A stretch of DNA of 64,000 nt, from contig MU400534.1 of NCBI GenBank assembly GCA_022578965.1, forward strand, positions 186,001 through 250,000, in the 5' to 3' direction. The notes under the pieces were generated by a model. That model was not told the origin of the DNA and searched no databases. It saw only the letters and a list, made by a program, of their open reading frames with translations. The position numbers and the translations under genes are program-made. Below are positions 45,488 to 57,485 of the stretch, piece by piece. The DNA comes from Xylaria sp. FL1777 (lineage: Eukaryota; Ascomycota; Sordariomycetes; Xylariales; Xylariaceae). How positions within the stretch are numbered: the first letter of the stretch is position 1; the number at the start of each line of letters is the position of its first letter.

Positions 45488-47153
45488 GATAAGAAAATAT
45501 CTTCTAAGGGAAACTGTGAAAAGGGGTCAATCATCAACCAACGTAGATACATACGAGAGAGTGCTTAAGAGTGCTGTAATGAGCTGGCTCAAGAGGCTCC
45601 TCTTGTTGGGTATGGACTGGTAAATCGTTTATCCACTGTTGAAATGGCTCCTTGGTTGGCTTCCAGAATCCGGAGATGGATAAGGTGAAGTTCGAGGTCG
45701 GCACGCGGTGTTCCTGTGGTTGCTTTGTTGACAAGCTGGCGTCTGACTTGAACGATATAACAAATGGCTCAGAGTCCATCATCGCCAACAGAATAGTATG
45801 GAGGCGGCGAATCACAAGCGGCACAAGACCTGACAGGAAAGAGAGGGTTAGACGGGAGCATGTGCTGGACGAAAAGGCGATGATAGTACGTTTATAGACG
45901 CGGTCATAGGTGAATAGTGATACGGCCTTTGTTGACAATTGGTCGTGGTTGCTACAGTAAATCTAGTCCATTGAATGTTTATTGTTATGATATACATTTA
46001 TTCCCACGTCTGTCGCTTCCCATAGTATAGACAATGGTTTCTTGAGGGGGGGAGGGGCACTTTGAGGTAGCTGAGCACCGTCAAATTCTGGCTAGTTACA
46101 TCTATCTCTCGGCCCTTAGCCTCAAGGAATAAAGCTCGAAGCCGATTTATGGGTGCATTATATACGTGTAGATATCATTATGTTTTCTTGCCTTCCCCAC
46201 ATAGTCGTCGGCCACAAAACAATGGAGATAGTTGTGCCACCATTGAGAAGCAGGTCTATGCACAGGCTAGACATAAAACTTGCTAATTTTATATTTTGAA
46301 CGGACCTTACGAAACCCAAGTCATAAATGCGAAGATTTTAACACCAAGTCTAGTTGATGTCGCCTGATGTATGTATTGTTTACTGGTAGGGGAAAATTGA
46401 GATAGCACTGGATTGAGACCATCGTATTGCGGGATATCCACGAAACAGGGAAAAGTATATCTCCTAAACATTGCTTTTCATAGTTTTGGAAAAGAAACCT
46501 TTGAATTTGTGTACAGATTCTCGAGAGAATTAGCAGTATATATACATAGGCTAGACAGATACCATCGTGTGTAGAAGTATACGTTTTCAGCGACGCCTCG
46601 ACTTGACCCGTACTCATAAACATACCATTTGCACTCTATAATATGTATCCATCTTGCATCATCGTCGGTATTTTACCGGAGTAGCCCCACAACAGCCGGG
46701 GACTATGGCCGGTAAAGAAGCAGAGGAGTGAGCGAGACTACGGTTGTGCTTATTCTAGCATGCGTACCAAGAGCACCAGCCGTCAACCCCTTGTGACAAC
46801 CTAAGACAGCATAGTGTCACAGTTTCCTTGGAGATTACATCCTATTATAAATCAAACCAATTACCCAGAAACTATTTCCACTCATAAAAACAAGGTGTCT
46901 TATAAATTAACTGGGGGATAGATTTCCCCACACTCACTGAGGGAACACCTGATTTCTAATCATCAAACTCTCAATTTGCAACCAACCCTCCACGGAGCAT
47001 ACTCCACGGAGTGGAAATCCGCCACCTCCGCCTTTGCAACCAGACATATAAAAGTCTCCCTCGCGGGAATAACGAAAGAAGTTAACAGTTTAACTAACAG
47101 ATCATCCGCATCAATAAGTACCCGCCAGATCAAAAACACAATTCTCATCCAAA
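45488..47153. other. Intergenic between GTPase and GST genes
   Basis: 1.7 kb holding the leaders of two divergent genes. TATAAAAG at 47047-47054 lies about 100 bases before the GST start. The minus frame at 45534-45938 is probably leader sequence. Confidence 0.5.
47047..47054 (+). promoter_or_regulatory. TATA box of the GST gene
   Basis: TATAAAAG, about 100 bases upstream of the GST ATG, at a spacing similar to the P450 and MFS promoters in this window. Confidence 0.55.
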
Positions 47154-48352
47154 ATGGCTACACCAACAGATATCCACATTTACACCGCGCAGACGCCCAA
47201 TGGTGTCAAGATCTCTATTCTGCTGGAGGAGCTCAACCTGAAGTATAAGGTCTGTTGTTCCCTGTGTGGCGTTTCCCGAATCCGTGATGCTAACTACGTG
47301 AAGTACACCACAATCCAATTGAGCAAGAATACGCAGAAGGTACCTAGACTTGGTCATATTGGATTGCATAAGTGCCCTAATAATGCTTGAAATAGGAACC
47401 ATGGTTCATGGAAATTAACCCCAATGGAAGACTCCCAGCCTTGACAGACACGCTCGATGGCAAGCAGATCCGAGGTAGGAAGCGTCGAAAATGCTTTATT
47501 TTCTCGAGACTTTAGTCCAATCTCAGGGGCAAAGATCTCCAACTCCGACTATAATCATGTTTTAGATCTAGATATGGTTCTGAGACCTTGATACGTTTCA
47601 CCGAGAGGGGAACTGGCTAACAATTTGTGTCCCAGTCTTTGAGAGCGGTGCCATGCTGCAGTATATCGTCGACCGATACGACAAGGACCACAAGGTGTCT
47701 TACCCGTTTGGAACCGCGGAATACTACGAGACAAACAGCTGGGTGAGTTGAAATGGATACGAGTAACTTGCAAGACGAAGACTAACTCGAATTAGCTTAT
47801 GTGGCAGATGAGTGGCCTCGGGCCCATGCAAGGTCAATTAAGCCACTTCAATCGTATGTTTGACAACTTACCTTAGACTTGACCTCATCATACTTACCCA
47901 CTCTGTCTAGGCTATGCTCTGGAGAAGATCCCGTACGCAATCAACCGATACAGTGCAGAGACGCGTCGGTTATACCGCACACTAGACACGGCACTGAAGA
48001 ACTCGAAATCCGGGTATCTAGTCGGTGACCGTATCACTATTGCCGACATAGCCATCTGGCCATGGGTAGCTTTGGGCAGTATGTGTCGACAACCTCTGAA
48101 TCTTCAGCGCAGACCAGGAAAAACTAACAGCATTATATAGAGAACTCCGGCGTGGACCCTCAAGAGTTCCCCACGCTGAATGAATGGGTCCTGAGGATAT
48201 TGAAGCGTCCGGGAGTCGAGAAGGGTCGGAACATACCCGAGAAGCACCCTTACGAGAAGGTTCGGGACTCCACAGAAGAGGAATTCAGCAAACTTGCCGA
48301 GCTCAACCGCGGCTGGATCTTGAAGGGCCAGGACGACGAGATAGCGAAATAG
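47154..48352 (+). CDS. Glutathione S-transferase (Ure2/GstA-like)
   Basis: Seven exons: 47154-47249, 47304-47339, 47396-47474, 47636-47742, 47796-47853, 47911-48078 and 48141-48352, giving 251 aa in phase throughout. The thioredoxin-fold half starts IHIYTAQTPNGVKISI and holds EPWFMEINPNGRLPAL and VFESGAMLQYIVDRY, with the cis-Pro and the Glu-Ser glutathione contact. The helical half has SGYLVGDRITIADIAIWPW, the N-capping box. This matches the fungal Ure2p-like GSTs that conjugate glutathione to electrophiles in the cytosol. A stress or detoxification role is a family-level inference. Confidence 0.93.
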
Positions 48353-49081
48353 TGCATGCTGCGAGACTTGTCGTTCGGAACATTGCATTGCTTTGATGGA
48401 GAGCTTCCTATTTTAGCTGAAGTGCAACCGTGGTAGTACATACGTTTGTGCGTAAAGTGGATGGGTTGGCGTAACACAAGTGTTTATATTTATGGCGAGT
48501 AGCCTCGTTTACTCGACTTCATTTCTTTTGGACGAAAAAGCGAGCTAGAAAAAAAATCGACTTTTTTTATAGTAAATATACCTTGGATTCAACCTTGGCG
48601 ATTCCCACAGGATCTTTTTTTTCTCTTCTTCTTTTGGTGTGAGGTTAGATACCCCCGGCGTAGAGGAAACCTTTACAAACCCAGTCACGGGAGGCATGTA
48701 TGTTCAAATCCTCAAATCTTGTACGCGTGGGAAAGAACAAGTCACAGTATCCCCTCATCCTCAGGATCTCGAGAACAATCACTGACTCACATATTGATGG
48801 GGTTATGATGGTGAGTGTATTAACTACACTACGTGGCTGTGAAAACTCGCATGTACTACCTATCTGAGGTATGAGACTGGCATATGTGTGAAGCCAATCC
48901 CTAGAAGTCAAAGTGCCATGTAACTTCCTTCCGATATAACGAACCATTTGTAAATCACTCGCGAGTCTGATGCAAGAGGAGAGGCCAACCCGTAGAAATC
49001 AGAGTGCCATATACCCAGGTGCGCATGCCGTTAATAACAAACGTAGTCCCTCGTACAAAGTGAATCCTCTTTCCCACAGAC
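48353..49081. other. Convergent intergenic region
   Basis: 730 bases between the GST stop and the stop of the small nuclear-type gene. A T-rich tract lies at 48560-48630. No gene is seen. Confidence 0.5.
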
Positions 49082-49567
49082 CTAGATTTCACCGTCCTCC
49101 TCATCGGCAGCCATCTCTCCGCCATAGGCGGCATCAGCAGGAACCTCTAGGGCTTTCTTAGGCTGCTTCGCCTTGCCAGTCTTGCGCGGCTTGGTGACCT
49201 TGTTCGCGTTGGAGGGCTTGGGTGCCTTGGGGCTACTGGTCTTGGCAGGGGCGCCGACACCATCCAAGCCGAGCTTCTTGCGGATCTGGCGGGCACGAAC
49301 CTGAGGCGCGAGGAAAAGGAGAGTGAGATGGGCTTATGATCAAAGGGGAAGGAAAGGAATAGAACTGGAGGAAAGGTTGTGTGAGGAAAGACATACCTTG
49401 GCAATGCTGCCGTCCTTAAGTCCCATCTCTCGGGCGAACTGCTCCCAGTCCATGTCTAGTTTCTGGGGCAGGTACTTGAACATAACCGCGAAGAACTTGG
49501 CATCGCCAGCGGAAACCTTGATCTCTCCCTCGCCAGCCTTGGAATCGGTAACTTCTTTGTCGGACAT
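49082..49567 (-). CDS. Small basic nuclear-type protein, function unknown
   Basis: Exons (minus) 49567-49397 and 49300-49082 give 129 aa in phase. Residues 20-72 form a compact conserved block (AGDAKFFAVMFKYLPQKLD, then WEQFAREMGLKDG and VRARQIRKKLGLD) that recurs in hypothetical proteins of Pezizomycotina. The C-terminal half is Lys/Pro/Ala-rich, like a histone H1 tail, and ends acidic (DEEDGEI). A chromatin or nuclear location is inferred from composition. No enzymatic motif is seen. Confidence 0.75.
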
Positions 49568-50299
49568 GGTGCGTTGAATGTAGTGGTTTGATGAGATGGA
49601 GGATGAGCTGTGCGAAGACGAGTGAGTGAGTTAGGTGCCCTGGTAGAGAAGGTGATGGGGAACTGAGAGTGCATCGAGGAGTAAGTGAAATGTTACCTTG
49701 TTTTGCAATTGCGGTCACTCGGGAGGCTGAACTGATTCAAGTGCTGGTGCTGTACTGTCAAGTTGCGAGCTGTGGAAAGTTAGGTAGTGCTGGTTGTTGA
49801 GAAAGAAATAGATGTGTCGAATATGGAAGAGAAAGAGAAGTAACGGAATCAACAGAGGTAGGTTGATTCAGGAAGCTGGGAAAGTTACAGCCCCAAATGA
49901 AAATTAGGTATAAAGGTATTTACTTACTTGTTTTGGTAGGTTTGGCTGTTGTAATGTACGTGGTTGTAGGAAGGAAGGTTAATCTGAGGTGGGGAGTGTT
50001 TGAGTGTTGTAGAGAAGAGAATGAAATGTATGTGGTGGATGAGATGAAGTATGGAAGGAGGGGAAAAAAAAGTACGAAGTAAACCTGCTGCGAGCTTGAA
50101 GATAATCGTCTAGGACTAATTTCACAATGTGATTCCGGGGACTGGACTGCTTGTTTACATACGAGGACCGTTGTCCAGTACTACCAGTGGTCTCGCTCGG
50201 TACCCTGCTTCAAATCATAACAAAATAGCAGGTACGTATTTACACACTACAATAATACATTTTCTATATACATAGGTACATGCCACGGTATGCGGCGCT
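49568..50299. other. Intergenic, no gene seen
   Basis: Leader of the small nuclear-type gene and the 3' flank of the Mmc1-like gene. A G/T-rich patch lies at 49910-50070 without a credible frame. Confidence 0.45.
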
Positions 50300-52222
50300 C
50301 TATTTTAGTTCCTTTAGTATCTTCTCGGCTCTTGTGATTAAGCCTTGAGCCTTCTTTAGATTATCGTATGTATCGACACCACCCCCCTGTTGTCCCTGAG
50401 TTCTGCTTTCATTCAAAGCTGATGCCATGGCCTCTTCAACACCTTTCACTGCCTTTCGGCCCTCTTCTCTCACTTCACCTTCCCAAAAGTCACGTGCTGT
50501 CTCCCACTGCTTTTGCATTCTTCTCATACTCCAGGCAATTCCTAGGGCGGCAACGGCGCTAGCCTCGTATAGTGTAGTTGTGAGAGTACCTATATAGACC
50601 AGGGTACCGAGGGCAGTCGTCAATCCCGACGTAGTAAGAGTTTGTAGAACGAGCTTCTGAGCAAGTGCTTGTAGAGCCGGCACGGTTTCCATTTGTAAAT
50701 AGCTTCGGGTATCGGGAATATTCATCGGCCAGTTAGTTTCTTGTCTCTTAGCGAAAGCTGAATTTGGGATCGTATTTTTGGGTTGACCACTAGTAGCAGC
50801 TGTCATGTTGGATTGAGATGACAAGCTGATATCCGCTTCTCTCATCCGTCCAGCTAGGAAGATCGAACTCCTTTCAGCCTCGGGCAGAAACTTCTGGGCG
50901 AGAATGTCACTCGCGAGCATGCCTACATCATCTACTCGCCAAAATAGTTTCCACCAGCCTAGTTTCCGCCACCTTCTGCTGGAAAATGCGACATCGAGTT
51001 GCTCCTGAAGTTCTGAATGGGCGCTCTCTGCCCATTCAGATAAGCCCCTTTCGATGTTTCTTAGGGACGTCTGTGTGTTGGTAGAAGATGCAGAGAGTTC
51101 AAGGAGTCTTCTTTCCTTTGCTCGAATAGAAGATGACGTATTTCTTAAAAATGAGGCAATAAGCTCTCGAACCGACGGTTTTGTAGTGCTGTCAGCTGTC
51201 ATGAGAATGTCTGCCTTTAACCATTCCACTAGTTTGGGAATGTTGCTTTGAAACCATAGATGTTCATATTCGATAGCATTGCTGATATTCCTGCGAACTA
51301 AACTTAACCCGATATTTGCGATGTTGGTGTCAATGGGAGTGAATGGCAAAGGACTTGTCTCAGCGGACTTGTATTCCGGCATGTTGACAGCATACTTGAG
51401 CACCGCGGGGCTCTCTGAGGTGGGTATTGACAGCACAGATGCTGCGCCGTGAATACCATCAGCCACAACTAATGCCTTGTGGACAGGCGTGGTTATTGGG
51501 GTACATCGGCCGGTATTGGACGCCGGAATATCAATAGTCGGAACCAGTACTATATCTTCAAGCCCATCCAACGAGCCCTTTCCTAACATGAGAGGAGGGT
51601 ATGCAGGCGCAAACAAAATTTCGAGGTTATGACCACTCATTGCGGCGGATGGAACGTAAATCTCTCTCAATAGGTTTTCCTTAGTGAGTGAAATGCCCGG
51701 TTCGGTTCCGCGACTTTCAGCACCAATGCGAATTATCATAGGTTCCGTGCTATCATACTGCTCGACTTCTCGTTCCCAAGCTTCAGCGTCCTTCAGAGGG
51801 TCTGCTAACAAGAGCTTCAGGACATCTCTGGCTGTGCTGGTCGGCGTAGACCCGCCGGCAAGGCCAAGGATTGCGACACGGATCGACTCGTCTCCCGGCT
51901 TCTGTCGCAGCCCGTTCAGGGCAAGCTGGAGGCGGGAGAGGTTAACATGGCTCGCGGCGTTCTTTTGCAGGTCTAGGAGGATGGATTCGAGTGCCTTGCG
52001 AGGATCTGTTCCTACACCAGCCGGGGTCGTCGCAGCAGTTGTCTCGAAACGCCGTGGACGAGCGAGTGACGCTCTCTTCGGGTCTCGCGCAGGTCTTGCT
52101 CGGTTGAAGCCGGAGAACAAACAAAAAAAACAAGTAGGCTGTCTTTGGCGGGGTGTATTCCCCTTGGATATGACTCCCTGGCGTCCATGTAGCCTCAATT
52201 GGGCAGGCAACCTGGGAGGCAT
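50300..52222 (-). CDS. Mmc1-like mitochondrial membrane protein
   Basis: Single exon, 640 aa. The N-terminus is Arg-rich without acidic residues until about residue 48 (MPPRLPAQLRLHGRQG), a mitochondrial presequence. The central region contains predicted helices. Near 535-580 a hydrophobic stretch (TTSGLTTALGTLVYIG, then LYEASAVAALGIAW) could form a membrane hairpin. A charged coiled-coil-like tail follows. The overall organisation fits the fungal Mmc1 family, described as a dynamin-like fold associated with inner-membrane organisation. No P-loop is seen, so no GTPase activity is expected. It is divergent from UBC7 (494 bases). The family call is from memory of its architecture. Confidence 0.65.
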   Translation of the reverse strand: MPPRLPAQLRLHGRQGVISKGNTPRQRQPTCFFCLFSGFNRARPARDPKRASLARPRRFETTAATTPAGVGTDPRKALESILLDLQKNAASHVNLSRLQLALNGLRQKPGDESIRVAILGLAGGSTPTSTARDVLKLLLADPLKDAEAWEREVEQYDSTEPMIIRIGAESRGTEPGISLTKENLLREIYVPSAAMSGHNLEILFAPAYPPLMLGKGSLDGLEDIVLVPTIDIPASNTGRCTPITTPVHKALVVADGIHGAASVLSIPTSESPAVLKYAVNMPEYKSAETSPLPFTPIDTNIANIGLSLVRRNISNAIEYEHLWFQSNIPKLVEWLKADILMTADSTTKPSVRELIASFLRNTSSSIRAKERRLLELSASSTNTQTSLRNIERGLSEWAESAHSELQEQLDVAFSSRRWRKLGWWKLFWRVDDVGMLASDILAQKFLPEAERSSIFLAGRMREADISLSSQSNMTAATSGQPKNTIPNSAFAKRQETNWPMNIPDTRSYLQMETVPALQALAQKLVLQTLTTSGLTTALGTLVYIGTLTTTLYEASAVAALGIAWSMRRMQKQWETARDFWEGEVREEGRKAVKGVEEAMASALNESRTQGQQGGGVDTYDNLKKAQGLITRAEKILKELK

Positions 52223-52715
52223 GTTACCTGTCTAGCAGGTTGTTGATCATTGGAAATCGGCAGGCAAAAAAGCCGAAGCTCAAAGCTTGAATGCTTCCAA
52301 AATGCCGTCACGTAGGGCCAAAGGCCCCGTATGTCGGGAGCCAATAAGCTACAGTAGCCTAGGTACCTTAATGCACTGGGAGTACCCGCTTCCGCGGAAC
52401 CGTTGGGTACCTGCCTACCTGGGTAGGTGTAGCTGGGTAGGTGTAGCATGCCTACCACCCTCCTACCTTATCTTGGGCACCTAGGAAGTACATAGGTAGC
52501 ATCCCGCTCCCACCGACAATCATTCAACCTACATAAGAGTCAATACGGCCTCATCCAACGGGGCAGCTAGAAAGGCTTAAAATATAATACTCTACCCACG
52601 CTCGAGGGCCAACCTTCATTAGCCCTTACTCTCCGTCCGTGCATAGCTTCATTGCCTTATTACCGACAAGCATCCCCTCAGCCCCCCTCCCCCACCATAA
52701 CCCAACGCCTTAGCC
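52223..52715. promoter_or_regulatory. Divergent promoter, Mmc1-like and UBC7
   Basis: A 493-base gap. Near 52407-52447 there is a tandem 14-base near-repeat GCTGGGTAGGTGTA and nearby CCTAGGTACCT. It has a GC-richer, TATA-less character typical of housekeeping genes. Confidence 0.45.
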
Positions 52716-53294
52716 ATGGCGCAAGCTACCGCCCATCGTCGACTTCTAGGGGAGTATAAGGCACTCTCGACGAACCCCCCAGAGGGTATCACCGCTGGTC
52801 CTGTCAACGAGGATGATATGTTTGTGTGGGAAGCCCTGATCCAGGGTCCAGAGGGCACTCCCTTCGAAGGCGGCATCTTCCCTGCCGAGCTGACGTTCCC
52901 GAGAGATTATCCCCTGGCGCCGCCCAAGATGACCTTCATAGGAGAGATATTCCACCCAAACGGTTTGTCTTCTTGCCCCCTCTCCTCCTCGCAGATCTAG
53001 GCGCCGAGCATCAACTGACAACCCCTCTTCGTGGTATTAGTCTATGCTAATGGCGTGGTCTGCATTTCAATCCTCCATCCGCCTGGTGACGACCCGAATC
53101 AGTACGAACACGCCTCCGAGCGATGGAGTCCGATCCAGTCCGTCGAAAAGATTCTCATTTCCGTCATGAGCATGCTAGCTGAGCCTAATGACGAGAGTCC
53201 AGCCAACATAGAAGCGGCTAAGATGTGGCGAGAAAATCGCGCCGAGTACGAGCAGCGGGTGCGCGACGGCGTCCGCCGCATGTTAGGGCTCTAG
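52716..53294 (+). CDS. UBC7: Ubiquitin-conjugating enzyme E2
   Basis: Exons 52716-52962 and 53041-53294 give 166 aa. The E2 fold is complete: HPN at the exon junction, then the catalytic Cys in [10 protein letters not shown]. The acidic insertion [16 protein letters not shown] that follows the active site marks the Ubc7/UBE2G class. This class works at the ER in degradation of misfolded proteins with Hrd1/Doa10-type ligases and Cue1-like partners. The length and C-terminus are typical. Single-copy housekeeping gene. Confidence 0.96.
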
Positions 53295-54256
53295 TGGAAC
53301 GAACCGCGACCTCCGAGGCTGTCGACTCTCATACTTCAATGCCCTCCTCAGGGAATCATACAGACAGTTATGCAATCATTGCGTTTCTCCCCGGTAAACA
53401 TCTTATATACATCCCCGTCCAGGTTGCAAATATTTGATTCGTCAGTTGAAGAGGCCGATGCCGAACAATTCGAAGATGTCCCTCTTACTCGACCGCCATC
53501 TTCTGCTCCCCCCAACTATGAGTCCATAGCTGAAGGGTCCAATGCCGGAGGGTCCAAAGCTCCAGAGGCCAAAGCCACCGAGCCCGCAGATGATGAGCCC
53601 GATGATACGGATTTCGATGCTAAGCATCCTACTGTCCAAAATCCCGCTATCCAAAATCCCGATACTATTCAAGGTCTCTATGCCGTACTCGCGGCCCAAG
53701 TCTTGGATATTTTGGAGTCAGTGCCATAGCCCTTCGCTTTAATTGGGGAATACCCAGCACTGAAGGATATAGCTGGATTTAAAGCTGGAGGGGTACTTCA
53801 CAAGAGAACGGCGGTATGAACAACTCGCGCAAGATGGAAATTTCCATCACGGTGCAACGTGGCTCATTAGGCCACTAAAGCAAATGGCTTCTAACTTTCA
53901 CACTGTTATTAATACGCATAGCGAGGAGTTTCATGCTCATTGATTTTAATCGAACTTGATCTGTGTGGGGTGGTTAGATGTCATGACATACCCAGCCCAC
54001 CAGTGCGACAGCTGGGTAATGGCTCTTGCGAATTAGTTCTATTAATGCTAGCGTTACTTATATAGGTACTTAGAGTTATCCACTTCCATACCGAGCATTC
54101 ACCCAGAGATATACTCTTGTTAACGGATCTTTACCATGAACGCCAACCACATGCTAAACAATTCATTACGCATCGGGATAGATTAGGCTGTGAAGGAGTG
54201 TGCGGGAAAGTGCAGTACGGGCGGTCCCGCAAACTTCATGTCGAAGAGCTGGGCCC
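53295..54256. other. Intergenic, one doubtful frame
   Basis: A plus frame at 53370-53729 (119 codons) encodes an acidic, Pro/Glu-rich peptide with a short IQNP repeat. It starts 75 bases after UBC7 and may be its 3' UTR or an unrelated small gene. Nothing else is seen. Confidence 0.35.
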
Positions 54257-54739
54257 TTAGGCTGTAATGTTGATTGTAGAGTTGAACGAGCGCAAATTAG
54301 TCGAGCCAGAAGCCTATATTTCATTTATCAGCACCGGCAAGGAATGAAGAGTTGACGGAGCACTTACGCCGACGAGATAAGGCACAGCGGCCACGAGTAG
54401 CCAATCCCCGGCAGGTTGGCTCTCGGGAATAGCGACATCAACAGTGAAACTGGTAAGCTTCTCGATGTCGGTTCCGTACAGGTTCGTGTATCCGATTTGA
54501 GTACCGATATATATCTCGCCATCGGAGCCTTGGCCGCCGAAATTGGTAGGGGCTAATCCCCAGATGATGCTGAAGTCCTCCCAGTTTTGGATGTAGATCG
54601 AGGTGTTCAACGTAACCGTCATGTTCTCGCCTGCGATGACTGTCGCCGGTGTGTTGATCTGGCTGATCAATGGCGAGGCCGATGCAAGGGGTAGGAGACC
54701 AGCCAAAGCTGTTGCTGTGAGGGACTTGACGGAGACCAT
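54257..54739 (-). CDS. Small secreted protein, Cys-free
   Basis: Exons (minus) 54739-54368 and 54313-54257 give 142 aa. The start MVSVKSLTATALAGLLPLASA is a clear signal peptide; the longer upstream frame would bury it, so this ATG is preferred. The mature part has no Cys and several N-glycosylation sites (NMT, NTS, NST, NIT). It shows alternating beta-type patterns (VTLNTSIYIQNW, FTVDVAIPESQPAGDW). The second exon is short (SGSTNLRSF to NITA) and completes the fold. It looks like a secreted or cell-wall beta-sandwich protein. No family is recognised. Effector or wall roles are possible but unproven. Confidence 0.75.
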
Positions 54740-57485
54740 TTTGACGATAGTGAGGATATCTCTGCCTCTATAATTGCCTGAGGCGTAGGTAGATATAGTA
54801 TGGGGTGATTGATTATGTTTACTTGTGGGCAATGAGTAAGTGTATAGCGCTAAGTAGAATGCGACGACGTTGGTATGATATAATAGTGGTCCTATTCACA
54901 AAGTCGAGAACAGACAAAAGGGAGCTGGTTGTATTTATATTAACTATGACGACGCCAAAGACAAAGCAGCCTCAGCCCATGCAAGGACAGTCACACCACA
55001 TACTGTACAAAGAGACTGCAGCTAGGGGAGGTGATCTACGGCAAGGTCCTACCGTGGGACGTTGACGTAGGCTCGCAAGCTCTCTCGAATAAGCGCGACT
55101 CAGCAAAACTCGGGAATACGAAGTGATCGACAAGCGCGGTCATCGCCTCTCTGACAAAGCACGACCAGTCCTATGCGGTCAACAAAAAAGAGTCGGGAAT
55201 ACGAAGCCCTCTAGCATTCCGCCGATGCCGCCGTCCCGACACCACGGATGACAGCACAGCGCAGGGGCGATGCAAGGGTTGTCTTGCCGGTAGTCTTTAG
55301 GCAGTCTTGGACCGGTCCCAACGATTTTGCTTACATTACACTACCGGTAGATCAAATGTGAACCGTCCAATAGGCCCGATTCCATCACGAAATTGAAATA
55401 GGTTATCCCCCGCGCCTAACATCCCCACGATATATGTATACCGGTACTACATCGCGACGTGTCCAGCGTCAGGGCTTGGGCACATAGGAACCTTTAACCG
55501 CGATCAAATTCAACAATCGTATTCACTTGCCGCCGGATGTGGCCCATTGCTCAACAGGCATGCCTAGTCGACGCCATCTCACCGCCTGAAAAGAAAAAAT
55601 TAAATTGCAACACGTTAGGACATGGGCTGATTCATACCGTGATTGGATAAGTAGGAGATGTCCATGTGGTCAGCGGATACCGGTACGTAGTATAAGTATT
55701 AGTAAGTAAGTCCTTGCCCTGGATGCGGCCAGCTGGGTTTTGGAGCGGCCAGCTGTTGATTTTCAGCCAATGCGGCTCTGTGTTTACACTAGAGAGGTAC
55801 TTCGGTACCTACTGTAGGTTAGGTAGCTGATATTGTCAGCACGCCCGGATCGTTGGGACTTCAACTGCCACGCCACGCACTGCCTCGACTGCTTTAACGT
55901 CCGTTACATCTATCTCAGCTGCCTGCTACCTACATACAATGTCTAATTATAGCAAAACCAATGAGGTTTAGCTATGACTAAATATATACTACCTACCTAG
56001 GTAACCTCGTGTATGAGCTAATCACGTGAACGGCATATTACTTTTTTTCCCTCTCTCTTCACCTCAGCTGGTGCAACTGTTACGTGTGATAAGTATAAAC
56101 TTGCATACTACGTTGTTTCTTCCACATAACGCCATAGTCTCCGGAAAGCTCGGGATGTGCTCCGCAAGACATGAGGCAGCCAGGGGCAGAGCAGCAGAGC
56201 GAGTGGGATTGCTGGCACATATTTGCCTAAGTTAGCACAAGTCGATTGCACAGATGCTCAGTCTATTGGTATTTCGTTATTCCCCCGGATAAGGCTTTAT
56301 TTCCTTGAAGAGATCACAGCGTAACGTAGGTAATTAAAGTGTCTATTATAACCGTTTCAGTAGCATGAGGGATAGTCATGAGAGCAGCGAAAGTGATACC
56401 AGGGATTGCTATAATAGATCGACCCGTTGGACGTGGCTTGGAGCTCCTAACAATGTGAGAAGTTCATATTATTGACTCTCTAAAGGCCACTTCCAATTTC
56501 GTCCCGCTGTTATGATGGAACCAAATCGACTCGGGTTGGCTGTCTCGACGATGAAATGTATATGCAACGGTATCTTCCGTTGGGCACAAATCATCATACG
56601 TGTAGCAGCTAATTTTACCTGCGATAGAGTCAATTGGATCTTCTTCCGTGCCACCTCCATACATAGCTCCCTGTCTAATATCCTCTTGAAATTCCAGCTC
56701 TGCCAGAAGGAGGAGTCTAAGAACTCGTATCAGTTGCATCTCCCCACACGGAAGCACTCCGCATTGACTGACAGAGAAATAGTCTCAGATCTAGAACCTG
56801 TCAGCATTTTACCGCTAGAATTACCGTTGGGTGGAGGTTATGGCTTAGTGTATAACGGCTGCTATGTAGAATTTGCCATCAGGGTTTGCTTGCTGTTGCG
56901 TTATGTACTACTCTAAAAACCATAGTACAGCTTGATCTCTCTAGAAATTTATGTTCTATTTAGAAAAGCAACATAAGGCATCTAGTCGTATTCTGTTAAT
57001 AGTTAGGCCCCTAAGCAGTCGTAACAGCGACAGGTTAGACAAGGTACATAATTGTAAGGCGACGACTTAATAATAACGCTGTGTAACAATGAAGATCAGT
57101 GACTTGTTAGAATGACGTGATATTGGTTTGCTATCTCGTCTAATATCATTGGTTTAGACTAGCTCCTAAGGAAACGCGCCGTGAACGAGTAGCGTCAGCT
57201 TATTCTACTCATCTACCTCAAGCCCTCTTGATTTATGTCCTGCGTCTCACTTAAGAAACCCATCTATCGCAGAGGTATTGCGTCTCCATCTTCGCATCTT
57301 CCTTGGTGTCGGTTGACTGGATATTATAGGCTGAAAGTTAGATAAGCTCACAGATATATCTGTGGAAGAAATATTATAGGATCGTCATACCTGATTGATA
57401 CACTAGCTTTATCCAGACAGACAAACGACTCAATCCCTCAAAGTCGGTATTTCTGCAACTGGCTTCGAAGTTGCCGTGGTCTGCT
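54740..57485. other. 2.7 kb gene-poor region
   Basis: AT-rich spacer with TACCTAGGTA-type words (about 55805, 55995). A minus frame at 56464-56757 (about 97 codons, ending AFRESII) has a protein-like acidic composition and may be a gene fragment, but no family fits. Confidence 0.4.

Noticed and set aside
45534..45938. Minus ORF upstream of the small GTPase
   Set aside because: It does not join in frame to the GTPase and has no family features; it is probably the 5' leader.
53370..53729. 119-codon acidic ORF after UBC7
   Set aside because: Only 75 bases from the UBC7 stop, low-complexity, with no family and no signal; kept only as a note in the intergenic entry.
56464..56757. Minus frame with acidic, protein-like composition
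   Set aside because: No start context, exon structure or family could be supported.
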